64,000 bases of DNA from Mycolicibacterium komossense (GTDB lineage Bacteria; Actinomycetota; Actinomycetes; Mycobacteriales; Mycobacteriaceae): the NCBI RefSeq assembly GCF_025822605.1, contig NZ_JACKTY010000048.1, positions 28,987 through 92,986 on the forward strand, written 5' to 3'. This document shows positions 7,001 through 14,805 of the stretch, piece by piece. The position numbers were made by a program, and so were the translations under genes. Below the pieces are notes generated by a model. It was not told the origin of the DNA and ran no database searches. It worked only from the letters and a program-made list of their open reading frames with translations. Each line of letters starts with the position of its first letter. Positions within the stretch are counted from its first letter, which is position 1.

Positions 7001-8086
7001 GTGACCATCACCAGCAGCACCGTCGAGGTCGAGAGCACTTCCGATCAACGGATCGTGTCCTTTCGTGCTGTTCCCGCGCCGGAACAGATCCGCGCCGAAC
7101 TCCCGCTCACCGCGCGTCGTGGCGAGGCGGTGCAACGCCATCGCGACGAGATCGCCGACATCCTTGCCGGTCGTGACGACCGACTGCTGCTGATCGTGGG
7201 TCCGTGCTCGGTCCACGATCCGGTGGCGGCACTGGACTACGCGCGCCGTCTGGAGCCCCTGGCCGACGCCTACGCCGACCGACTCAAGATCGTCATGCGC
7301 GTGTACTTCGAGAAGCCGCGCACCACGGTCGGCTGGAAAGGGCTGATCAACGATCCCGGACTGGACGGCAGCTACCAGGTCGAGCGCGGCCTGCGCGCGG
7401 CGCGCGCCCTCCTGCTGGACATCGGCACGCTCGGTCTGGCGGTGGGCTGTGAATTCCTCGAACCGACCAGCCCGCAGTACATCGCCGACGCCATCGCCTG
7501 GGGCGCGATCGGAGCCAGGACCACCGAGTCGCAGATCCACCGGCAGCTGGCGTCGGGGCTGTCGATGCCCGTCGGATTCAAGAATGGGACCGACGGCAAC
7601 CTCCAGGCGGCTGTCGACGGTGTGAAAGCCGCTGCCGCCCAGCATGTGTTCTTCGGGCTGGACACGTTCGGCCGTGGCGCTGTCGTCGAGACCGCGGGAA
7701 ACCCGGATTGCCACGTGATCCTGCGGGGCGGCTCGGGTGGCCCGAACCATGACGCCGAATCTGTTGCTGCCGCCGTCTCCGCGGTGGCGGCGGCAGGGCT
7801 GCCCGCGCGGGTCATGATCGACTGCTCGCATGCGAACTCGGGCAAAGACCACCTCCGTCAGGCCGAGGTTGCCAAGCAGATCGCGGCCCGCATCGGCGCC
7901 GGCGAGCAGGGCATCAGCGGCCTGATGCTGGAGAGCTTCCTCGTCGCGGGCGCGCAGTCGCTGCCGGCGCCTCCCGGAAGCGAACTCGTCTATGGCCAGT
8001 CGGTCACCGACAAGTGCATGGACTTCACCACGACCGCCGATGTGCTGGCACAGCTGTACGAGGCGAAAGGGGCTCAGGCCGGCTGA
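7001..8086 (+). CDS. aroF: 3-deoxy-7-phosphoheptulonate (DAHP) synthase, class I
   Basis: 361 residues, GTG start, with AGAGGAAG about 12-14 bases upstream (long spacing). It catalyses condensation of phosphoenolpyruvate and erythrose-4-phosphate, the first step of the shikimate pathway, in the cytosol. The class I (E. coli AroF/G/H) signatures are clear: VGPCSVHDP, MRVYFEKPRTTVGWKGL, GARTTESQ..RQ.ASGLS, VGFKNGTDG, HVILRGG and the metal-binding DCSHANS. M. tuberculosis is known for a class II enzyme, so this is the other class. Its 5' leader carries the attenuator described above. The last 13 bases overlap the convergent membrane gene. The symbol follows actinobacterial usage for the class I enzyme. 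Confidence 0.92.
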   Translation: MTITSSTVEVESTSDQRIVSFRAVPAPEQIRAELPLTARRGEAVQRHRDEIADILAGRDDRLLLIVGPCSVHDPVAALDYARRLEPLADAYADRLKIVMRVYFEKPRTTVGWKGLINDPGLDGSYQVERGLRAARALLLDIGTLGLAVGCEFLEPTSPQYIADAIAWGAIGARTTESQIHRQLASGLSMPVGFKNGTDGNLQAAVDGVKAAAAQHVFFGLDTFGRGAVVETAGNPDCHVILRGGSGGPNHDAESVAAAVSAVAAAGLPARVMIDCSHANSGKDHLRQAEVAKQIAARIGAGEQGISGLMLESFLVAGAQSLPAPPGSELVYGQSVTDKCMDFTTTADVLAQLYEAKGAQAG

Positions 8087-8541
8087 ACCTCGTGGAGCCG
8101 TGCATCTTTGAGCCGCTTCTTCAGGCTCGCGCTCTTGAGCATCTGGATGATGAGGTTGGTCGAGGTGAACATGGGGATGATCCCGAGAAACGTGCGCTCC
8201 GACGGGGTGGAGCCGTGCAGGTACTCCAGGCTGCCGAAGATGTAGAACAGCCCCAGTGTCATGAAGGCGGCGGGCACCGAGAACGCCAGCGGCGATCGAC
8301 GGATGTCGATGATGCGCTCCGCCAGGTGGTATTCGTCCTCGGTCATGGGTTCGTTCTTGCGCAACTTGCGAAGCGCCTTCTGGTAGCCGTTGATATCGTC
8401 GCTGCCCGGGATGGCTCGCAGCCGTAGCAGTCGCCGGGTGTAGACGAACGCCAGGCTGGCGAACACGACTTCGAAACCGAGGGCGACGAACATCAGTAGC
8501 CCCCAGAGTCCCAGGCCCGTGGTGTGCGTGCTGAGGTTCAT
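8074..8541 (-). CDS. Membrane protein, third gene of mmpS-mmpL operon
   Basis: The ATG at 8541 overlaps the mmpL stop (ATGA) and has a GGGGGGTGAG ribosome site, giving 155 residues; the open frame further upstream lies inside mmpL. Hydrophobic segments are near residues 11-34 and 88-106, with a weaker one at 118-135. A basic cytoplasmic region between them contains an LRKLRKNEPMTEDEYHLAERI stretch. I do not recognise the family. Tight coupling to mmpL suggests an accessory subunit or assembly factor for that transporter. It overlaps aroF tail to tail by 13 bases. Confidence 0.7.
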   Translation of the reverse strand: MNLSTHTTGLGLWGLLMFVALGFEVVFASLAFVYTRRLLRLRAIPGSDDINGYQKALRKLRKNEPMTEDEYHLAERIIDIRRSPLAFSVPAAFMTLGLFYIFGSLEYLHGSTPSERTFLGIIPMFTSTNLIIQMLKSASLKKRLKDARLHEVQPA

Positions 8542-11390
8542 CGGCTCACCCCCCGGAAATCCGCCGGCTGCCGCAGCGGGCGGTGGCGCACCAGCGTCGG
8601 CCACCAGAACCACGGCCCGAGCAGCCTGATCAGCGACGGCACGATGAACGACCGGACGATGAGCGTGTCGAGGAGCAGACCGATGCAGACGGTGGTCCCC
8701 ACTTGGGCGATCGTCTTGAGGTCACTGGCGAGCATCGCCAGCATGGTGAAGGCGAATACCAGTCCGGCTGAGGTCACCACGCCGCCGGTGCTGCCGAGGG
8801 CTCGGATCAGGCCGGTGTTCAGCCCGGCGATCTGCCGGCTACCGCCGATCTCTTCCTTGACCCGTGCGATCAGGAGCAGGTTGTAGTCGGAGCCGACGGC
8901 AACCAGGATGACGAACGTGATCGGCAGCACCAGCCAGTGCAGATGTAGCCCGATCAAGTGTTGCCACAACAGGATCGACAGACCGAAGGCGCCGGCGAAG
9001 GAGAATGCGACGGTGCCGGGAATCACGATCGCGGCCATCAGGGAACGGGTGAGCACCAGCATGATCAGGAAGATCAGGACGAAGGCGGCGATCGCCACGA
9101 TCTTCAGATCCGATGCAGCGTATTCCCTGATGTCCTTGTTGTTGGAGGCGGCGCCGCCGATGTAGATCTTCGCCCCGGCCAACGACGTCTCCTTGAGCGC
9201 TGCCTTCACCGCGTCGGGGAAGGCGTTGACGTGGTCGATGCCCTCGGGTGCCATCGCGTTGCCTTCGTGGGTGATGACGAACCGCGCGGCCTTTCCGTCC
9301 GGTGACATCATCAGCTGCTCACCGGTCTTGACGTCCTCGTTGTCGAAACCCTCTCTGGGCATGTAGAAGTAGTCGTCGCTGCGCGAGGCGTCGAAGTCGT
9401 TGCCGACGTTGATCTGGTCGTCGAAGGTCTGGTCGGTCTGGGTGGACTGCAGGTGTGCCGGGCCGTAGTTGTTCACGATGACGGCTTGTAGCGCCTGGGT
9501 CTCGTCGCGCATCACCTCCAACTGGGCGACCATTTGCGGCATCAGCGCATCGACGGCCTGGAAGTCGGTGACGGCGTGGCCGATCTGTTCGTCAAGAGCG
9601 TCGATACCGTCGAGCCCGTCGAACAACGACCGGAACGAGTAGCAGACCGGAATATCGAAACAGTGTGGCTCCCAATAGAAGTAGTTCTTCAGCGGACGGA
9701 TGAAATCATCGAGATTCGAGATGTCGTCGTTGACCTCGTCGGTGACCTGCTGCAGGTTCTCCAGTGTGAGGACGGTGGTGTGCAAATCGTCGGCCAGCTT
9801 CTGGGTCAGGTCGATGGTCTTGCCCAGCGTCGCGACGGTATCGGCTTGGATCTTGGCCTGCTGATCGGTGTTGTCGTTCTGATGTTCGTTGAACGGCAAC
9901 TGTTGTCCGGCGGCGCCACCCTGGACAGTGAACAGGTAGGGCACGTTGGCGTGGTCCAGAGGCCGGCCCAGGGGCCTGGTGATGCTCTGCACCATGGCCA
10001 CCCCGGGCAGGCGGATCAGTTCTTTCGCCACCCGGTCCAGCGAGATGAAGTCCGCCGAGTTCCGCATATCGTGGTCTGACTCGACCATCATCATCTCGGT
10101 GAACAGCTTGCTGGACGGGAAGTGTCGGTCCGAGGCCGTGAAGCCCTGGTTGGCCGCGCCGGTCGAGGGCTGGTAGGTCCGGTCGTCGTAGCTCACCTGG
10201 TAGCTCGGTACGAAGATCGCGCCCAGCACGACCACGGCACTGCTGGCCGCCAGGATCGGGACCGGCCAACGCACCACGCTGGCCCCGATGCGCCGGTACA
10301 GATGCCCGCGCACCACCTTCTTGGGATCGAACAGCCCGAACAGGGTGCCCAACGTCAGCAGCGCCGGGGCCAGGGTCAGCGCCGCCGCGATGGTGAACAG
10401 CATGCTGATGGCGACCGCGGGACCCATGGTGTGGAAGTAGTCCAGACGCGCGAAGCTCAGGCAGAAGCATGAACCGGCGATCGTCAGACCCGAGCCGATG
10501 ATGATGGGCGCCACGCCGCGGTAGGCGGTGTAGTACGCCTCCTCGCGGGTTTCGCCCAGCTGTCTGGCCTCGTGATACCGGCCCAACAGGAAGATGCCGT
10601 AGTCGGTGCCCGCCCCCAGGGTCAGCGAGACGACGATGTTCACCGCGAACGACGACATGGGGATGAAGCCGTAATGCCCGAGTGTCGAGACCACGCCCTT
10701 GGCGATGAGGATCTCGAACAGCACGCTGTACATGGGGACGGCCACGTTCGTCAGCGAGCGGTACACCAGCAGCAGCATCACGAAGATCAAGATGACCGTG
10801 ACGATGGTGATGTTGTTCAGGCTGGAGTTCGCGATGGACAGGGTGTCCGAGGCCATCGGCGCCGAACCGCTGACGTAGACCCTCAGCCCCTGGGGCGGAC
10901 TGTCTTTGTTGACGATGTCGCGCACGGCCTCGACGGACCGGTTCGCCTGGATCTGACCGACGTTGCCCGCCAGGCGAAGTAGGACATAGGTCGCCTTGCC
11001 GTCGATGCTCTGAGCGCCGGCTGCGGTGATCGGCTTGCCCCACAGGTCCATCACGTACTGCACGTGCTGGGAGTCGGCCTTGAGGCGCTGCACCAGGCCG
11101 TCGTAGTACTGGTGGTCCTGGTCGTCGAGCGGATGGTCGGCCTCCAGGACGACCATCGTCAGGCTGGTGGAGTTGGACTCTTTGAACACATCTCCGATGT
11201 GCAGCAGTGCGAACTGCGACGGCGCATACGTCGGGACCTCAGGGCCGGCCAGTTCGGTGGCGACGTCCTCCACTTTCGGCACGAACGTGTTCGTCGTAAT
11301 CGCGAGCAGCGCCCAGAAGATGATGATCGGAATGGCCAGCAGGCGGACCATTCTGGGGAAGAACGGCCGAGTCGCCTGATGCGCGCTCAC
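8538..11390 (-). CDS. MmpL family RND lipid transporter
   Basis: The GTG start at 11390 overlaps the mmpS stop (GTGA), giving 950 residues, the usual MmpL size. It has one N-terminal helix, a porter loop, a block of five helices, a second large loop with coiled-coil-like sequence, and a final five-helix block. The proton-relay Asp-Tyr pairs of RND/MmpL proteins are present: GAGTDYGIFLLGRY (Asp at about 263) and VGSDYNLLLIARVKEE near the end. The NYFYWEPHCFDIPVCYS motif in loop 2 is shared with the second MmpL in this window. MmpS pairing points to the MmpL4/5 class, which exports siderophores, lipids or drugs across the inner membrane; the substrate is unknown. Likely controlled by the divergent MarR gene. 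Confidence 0.92.
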   Translation of the reverse strand: MSAHQATRPFFPRMVRLLAIPIIIFWALLAITTNTFVPKVEDVATELAGPEVPTYAPSQFALLHIGDVFKESNSTSLTMVVLEADHPLDDQDHQYYDGLVQRLKADSQHVQYVMDLWGKPITAAGAQSIDGKATYVLLRLAGNVGQIQANRSVEAVRDIVNKDSPPQGLRVYVSGSAPMASDTLSIANSSLNNITIVTVILIFVMLLLVYRSLTNVAVPMYSVLFEILIAKGVVSTLGHYGFIPMSSFAVNIVVSLTLGAGTDYGIFLLGRYHEARQLGETREEAYYTAYRGVAPIIIGSGLTIAGSCFCLSFARLDYFHTMGPAVAISMLFTIAAALTLAPALLTLGTLFGLFDPKKVVRGHLYRRIGASVVRWPVPILAASSAVVVLGAIFVPSYQVSYDDRTYQPSTGAANQGFTASDRHFPSSKLFTEMMMVESDHDMRNSADFISLDRVAKELIRLPGVAMVQSITRPLGRPLDHANVPYLFTVQGGAAGQQLPFNEHQNDNTDQQAKIQADTVATLGKTIDLTQKLADDLHTTVLTLENLQQVTDEVNDDISNLDDFIRPLKNYFYWEPHCFDIPVCYSFRSLFDGLDGIDALDEQIGHAVTDFQAVDALMPQMVAQLEVMRDETQALQAVIVNNYGPAHLQSTQTDQTFDDQINVGNDFDASRSDDYFYMPREGFDNEDVKTGEQLMMSPDGKAARFVITHEGNAMAPEGIDHVNAFPDAVKAALKETSLAGAKIYIGGAASNNKDIREYAASDLKIVAIAAFVLIFLIMLVLTRSLMAAIVIPGTVAFSFAGAFGLSILLWQHLIGLHLHWLVLPITFVILVAVGSDYNLLLIARVKEEIGGSRQIAGLNTGLIRALGSTGGVVTSAGLVFAFTMLAMLASDLKTIAQVGTTVCIGLLLDTLIVRSFIVPSLIRLLGPWFWWPTLVRHRPLRQPADFRGVSR

Positions 11391-11830
11391 GCGGATTTCA
11401 CTCTGCAAGTGACGTCCGCGTCCTGGCGAGTCGCCGATTGTTCGTCGCGCACAACGTCATTGACCAACATGCGGCAGCCCACCTGACCTCCGTGCACCTG
11501 GGCCGAGATGCTGCCCGAGACGACGGTGAGCGTGGTCGTCTCGGTGTGGGACCACGGCAGGTCGGTGAGTTCGACCTCGTGCGGATGGCCGTCGATATCG
11601 ATGTAGTCGAGCAACCCGCCACTGCCGATGTCGCCGAACAACTCGTAGGTCAGCCGTTTGGGGGTGAACTCTTCCGGTGCCTGCGGGGGATTGACGGCCA
11701 GGACCGGCCCAGGGGCCGACGATTGGTGGACCTTCCACATGCACAGCCCACCGAGCGCCAACGCCACGACGATCACCAGGGGCAGCCACGCTCGAGCCAA
11801 CACGGTCCTGGCGGCAAACCGTTGGCGCAC
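11387..11830 (-). CDS. MmpS family membrane-anchored accessory protein
   Basis: 147 residues from GTG with GAGGTGA four bases upstream. One N-terminal helix (about 13-32) is followed by a periplasmic beta domain with the MmpS hallmarks: F-TPKRLTYELFG, DLPWSHTETTTLTV, QVGCRMLVNDVVRDEQSA and a final V-T-CRVKSA, with two Cys likely to form a disulfide. MmpS proteins assist the partner MmpL in export. First gene of the mmpS-mmpL-membrane protein operon. Confidence 0.9.
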   Translation of the reverse strand: MRQRFAARTVLARAWLPLVIVVALALGGLCMWKVHQSSAPGPVLAVNPPQAPEEFTPKRLTYELFGDIGSGGLLDYIDIDGHPHEVELTDLPWSHTETTTLTVVSGSISAQVHGGQVGCRMLVNDVVRDEQSATRQDADVTCRVKSA

Positions 11831-11890
11831 TCGATCACCTCTCGAAATCTGCGTAGCAGGCAGCCGATGACTCGGGGCTCCGCGGAACGA

Positions 11891-11920
11891 TTTATATCCT
11901 ATACAGGATCAATAGTTCAA
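11891..11920 (-). promoter_or_regulatory. mmpS-mmpL promoter with operator-like inverted repeat
   Basis: On the minus strand TTGAAC (11920-11915) and TATAAA (11896-11891) are separated by 18 bases. The inverted repeat ATCCT-ATAC-AGGAT (11896-11909) fills the spacer next to the -10. A repressor bound there would block RNA polymerase, and the divergent marR gene is the obvious candidate. Confidence 0.55.
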
Positions 11921-12027
11921 CCGGGAAAGTGGGCTCCACAGCTATCTGACAGGAATAGATGCCAACTGCAGCACATTACGTTAGTGGTGCAAAGTCTGGG
12001 TTTTGCCGACATTGCGCTAATTCCCTC

Positions 12028-12052
12028 AAGTGCATCACTTCAATGATATAAA
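12028..12052 (+). promoter_or_regulatory. marR promoter with inverted repeat
   Basis: The inverted repeat AAGTG-CAT-CACTT (12028-12040) lies just upstream of a TATAAA -10 element (12047-12052). The marR ATG is seven bases after the -10, so the transcript is probably leaderless. The repeat is well placed for autoregulation. Its arms differ from the repeat at the mmpS promoter, so they may not bind the same protein. Confidence 0.5.
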
Positions 12053-12058
12053 GCCCCC

Positions 12059-12517
12059 ATGGAACCAGCGGGCGTCGATGCCATCAGCGAGATGATCGCA
12101 CTCGGAACCGACACGATGTGGCGCTACCTGATCGACCGCAACGACCTGAGCGCGAGCGCGGCGCTGGTCTTGAACCGGCTGAATCGCGAGGGGCCGATGC
12201 GCTTGACGGCGCTGGCCGCCGCCGAGGGCGCCAGCCAGTCGGGGATGACGCAACTGGTGCAACGGATGGAATGCCAGGGGCTGCTGGAGAGATCGAGCGA
12301 CCCCGATGACGGTCGGGCGTCGTTGGTGATGCTCAGTGCGGCGGGGCGGCGGAACTGGGACAGCCGAGCCGAGACCCGTCGACAACGCATCGCCGCCCTG
12401 CTCCCCGCGGTGTCCAGGGACGATCAGGTGGCGCTATGGCTGGCTTCGCAGGTGGTGGTGCGTGTTCTCGGACAGATGCGGGAGGCGGCCGGTCTCCAGG
12501 GTCCGGTTGCCGAATAA
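12059..12517 (+). CDS. MarR family transcriptional regulator
   Basis: 152 residues with the MarR layout: N-terminal dimer helix, winged helix around LTALAAAEGASQSGMTQLVQRMECQGLLERSSDPDDGRASLVMLSAAGR (wing D-DGR), and a C-terminal helix pair. It diverges from mmpS-mmpL, with about 230 bases between containing two inverted repeats. A MarR protein (Rv0678) is known to repress mmpS5-mmpL5 in M. tuberculosis, but this sequence is not obviously its ortholog. Likely a ligand-responsive local repressor of the pump. Confidence 0.85.
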   Translation: MEPAGVDAISEMIALGTDTMWRYLIDRNDLSASAALVLNRLNREGPMRLTALAAAEGASQSGMTQLVQRMECQGLLERSSDPDDGRASLVMLSAAGRRNWDSRAETRRQRIAALLPAVSRDDQVALWLASQVVVRVLGQMREAAGLQGPVAE

Positions 12518-12527
12518 CGTCGTGTCC

Positions 12528-13193
12528 TCACGGTCCGCGCTGGGCGTTGTCGAGCCCGGACCAATCGACCAGCTGGGAGTTGGCGACGAACAGCATCTCG
12601 TCGCCGGCCTCCAGGACATCGTCGGGTTTGGGAACGATGATGCTGCCGGCGCGAAACAGGGTGACCAGCGCCGAGTTCTCCGGTAGCCCCAGGTCGGCGA
12701 CCTGTTGACCGACAAGTGGGTTGTCGTCGGGCAGGGTCAGCTTCATCAGGTTGGCTTCGCCTTCGCGCAGGCCCATCAACCGCACCAGGTGCCCGACGTC
12801 GATCGCGCCCTCCACCCCGGCGACCATCGCGCCCGGCGCGGACACCGCCACGTCGACACCCCACGATTGGTTGAACAGCCACTCGTTGCGGATGTCGTTG
12901 ATCCTGGCGACCACCCGTGGCACGCCGAATTCGGATTTCGCCAGTAGCGCGACCACCAGATTGGCCTTGTCGTCGCCGGTGGCAGCCAGCAACACGTCGC
13001 AGGTGTGCGCGCCGGCTTCTTCCAGCGCGGTGAGCTCGCAGGCGTCGGCGATCAGCCAGTCGGCAGCAGGGACGGTGTTCGGTTCGTAGCGGCGGACCTC
13101 ACGCTCGATCAGCAGGACCTGGTGGCCGTTGTCGGTCAGCTCGAGTGCGACGGACCGACCGACTGCGCCGGCGCCGGCGATCGCGATACGCAT
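12528..13193 (-). CDS. TrkA-type potassium uptake regulatory subunit
   Basis: The ATG at 13193 is preferred (GAGGAG seven bases upstream) over a GTG five codons earlier; 221 residues. It has an N-terminal RCK/Rossmann domain with GAGAVGRSVALEL and the conserved LLAATGDDKANLVVALLAKSEFGVPRVVARIND, and a C-terminal TrkA-C domain (about 135-215). It resembles mycobacterial CeoB/CeoC (TrkA) proteins, cytosolic NAD-binding gates of K+ transport. It diverges from a K+/H+ antiporter across 82 bases, so the pair should set potassium balance. Confidence 0.88.
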   Translation of the reverse strand: MRIAIAGAGAVGRSVALELTDNGHQVLLIEREVRRYEPNTVPAADWLIADACELTALEEAGAHTCDVLLAATGDDKANLVVALLAKSEFGVPRVVARINDIRNEWLFNQSWGVDVAVSAPGAMVAGVEGAIDVGHLVRLMGLREGEANLMKLTLPDDNPLVGQQVADLGLPENSALVTLFRAGSIIVPKPDDVLEAGDEMLFVANSQLVDWSGLDNAQRGP

Positions 13194-13275
13194 GACCGCT
13201 CTCCTCACGCTCGGCTCGACCTACCTTTGACCCAGGGTTCGCTACTGTACCTGTGCAAACCCTGACAGGACTGAA

Positions 13276-14772
13276 ATGACTTTGCAGCAGCTGTATCTGG
13301 CATTGCTCGTCGGCGGCTTCGTGCTGCTCGCCAGCATTGTCGCTACCCGGGTGGCCACCAAGGTCGGCTTCCCCAGCCTGCTGTTGTTCCTGTTGGTCGG
13401 CGTCATTCTCGGCGAGGATGGCATCGGCGTCAGGTTCGACGACGTCGAGTTGGCCCGCAACGTGGGCACTGCGGCGCTCGCCGTCATCCTGGTCGAGGGT
13501 GGTCTGACCACCCGGTTCGCCGATGTGCGCAAAGTGCTGGCGCCCGCCGGCGTGCTGGCCACATTCGGGGTGCTGATCTCGATGGTCATCACCGCTGCGG
13601 GCGCCCATCTGCTGCTCGGCATCGGCGGGCAACTCGCGTTGCTTCTGGGCGCCATCGTCTCCTCGACCGACGCCGCCGCGGTGTTCTCGGTGTTGCGAGT
13701 GCTGCCACTGCCGCGCCGCCTTGCCGGATTGCTGGAAGCGGAATCCGGTTTCAACGACGCGCCCGCGGTGATTCTCGTGCTCATGTTCAGTGCGACGCCA
13801 TTCGTGTTCGAGCCGGAAAGTGCGGTTACCGATCTGGCGTACGAGCTGTTGGCCGGTTCCGCGATCGGGCTCGGCTGCGGCTTCCTCGGCGCGATGACGC
13901 TGCGCCGCATCGCGCTGCCCGCCTCCGGGCTCTATCCGATCGCGACGTTCGGGCTGGGCATGGTGGCGTTCGCCGCCGCGGGTTCGATCCACGCCAGCGG
14001 TTTCATCGCCGCCTACCTGGCTGCCGTGGTGCTGGCGAATTCCGGCCTACCGCACCGCTCGGCAACCCGGTCCTTCGCCGAGGGGCTGGGCTGGCTGGCC
14101 CAGATCGGCCTGTTCGTCCTGCTGGGCCTGCTGGTCGACCCCAGCGAACTGGCCGCCGACGTGGTGCCGGCCGTCGTCGTCGGTCTGGTGCTGTTGCTGG
14201 TGGCCCGGCCGCTGTCGGTGGTCGCGTCGTTGGTCGGCTTCCGGATCCCGTGGCACGAACAGCTTTTCTTGTCCTGGGCCGGGCTGCGCGGCGCGGTCCC
14301 GATCGTGCTGGCGACGTTTCCGATCGTCGCCGGGGTCCCCGACAGCCATCGTCTGCTCAATATCGTCTTCATGTTGGTCGTGGTGTTCACCCTGGTGCAG
14401 GGACCCAGTCTCGGGCCGATTGCTCGCGGGCTCGGGCTGATCTCCGGTGATGCCGCGCGAGAGATCCAGGTCGAGTCTGCGCCATTGGACGTGCTGGAAG
14501 CCGAGCTGCTGACGCTGACAGTGCTGCCGGAATCGCAGCTGCACAGCGTGATGATCATGGAGCTACGCCTGCCTGATCCGAGCGTGATCACCTTGATCAT
14601 CCGCGCCGGCCATACGTTCGTGCCGCAACCGGAGACGCGGATCGCGGTCGGGGATGAGCTGCTGATCGTCACCACCTCGAAAACCCGTGCGGCTGCGGAG
14701 AAACGGCTGCGGGCGGTCAACCGGCGGGGCAAGCTTGCCTACTGGTTCGACGAGTACGGCGAACCGGACTGA
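13276..14772 (+). CDS. Potassium/proton antiporter (CPA1) with TrkA-C domain
   Basis: 498 residues. About 12 membrane helices cover residues 1-395, with the exchanger signatures GAIVSSTDAAAVFSVLR, LEAESGFNDAPAVILV and LSWAGLRGAVPIVLATFP. A cytosolic RCK_C/TrkA-C domain (about 405-490) contains MELRLPDPSVITLIIRAGHTFVPQPETRIAVGDELLI, as in the CvrA/YcgO potassium-proton antiporter group. It exchanges cytosolic cations for protons, with nucleotide or ion sensing by the tail. Transcribed away from the TrkA gene through a short shared promoter region. Confidence 0.9.
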   Translation: MTLQQLYLALLVGGFVLLASIVATRVATKVGFPSLLLFLLVGVILGEDGIGVRFDDVELARNVGTAALAVILVEGGLTTRFADVRKVLAPAGVLATFGVLISMVITAAGAHLLLGIGGQLALLLGAIVSSTDAAAVFSVLRVLPLPRRLAGLLEAESGFNDAPAVILVLMFSATPFVFEPESAVTDLAYELLAGSAIGLGCGFLGAMTLRRIALPASGLYPIATFGLGMVAFAAAGSIHASGFIAAYLAAVVLANSGLPHRSATRSFAEGLGWLAQIGLFVLLGLLVDPSELAADVVPAVVVGLVLLLVARPLSVVASLVGFRIPWHEQLFLSWAGLRGAVPIVLATFPIVAGVPDSHRLLNIVFMLVVVFTLVQGPSLGPIARGLGLISGDAAREIQVESAPLDVLEAELLTLTVLPESQLHSVMIMELRLPDPSVITLIIRAGHTFVPQPETRIAVGDELLIVTTSKTRAAAEKRLRAVNRRGKLAYWFDEYGEPD

Positions 14773-14794
14773 GTCGGTCGGACCCGACCGGACT
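14772..14794. terminator. Possible bidirectional terminator
   Basis: Stem AGTC+GGTCGG (14772-14781) pairs with CCGACC+GACT (14784-14794, one bulged G) in the 33-base gap between the convergent antiporter and flippase-like genes. The loop is very tight and only a weak AATTGT follows. Confidence 0.4.
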
Positions 14795-14805
14795 GAATTG
14801 TCCGA

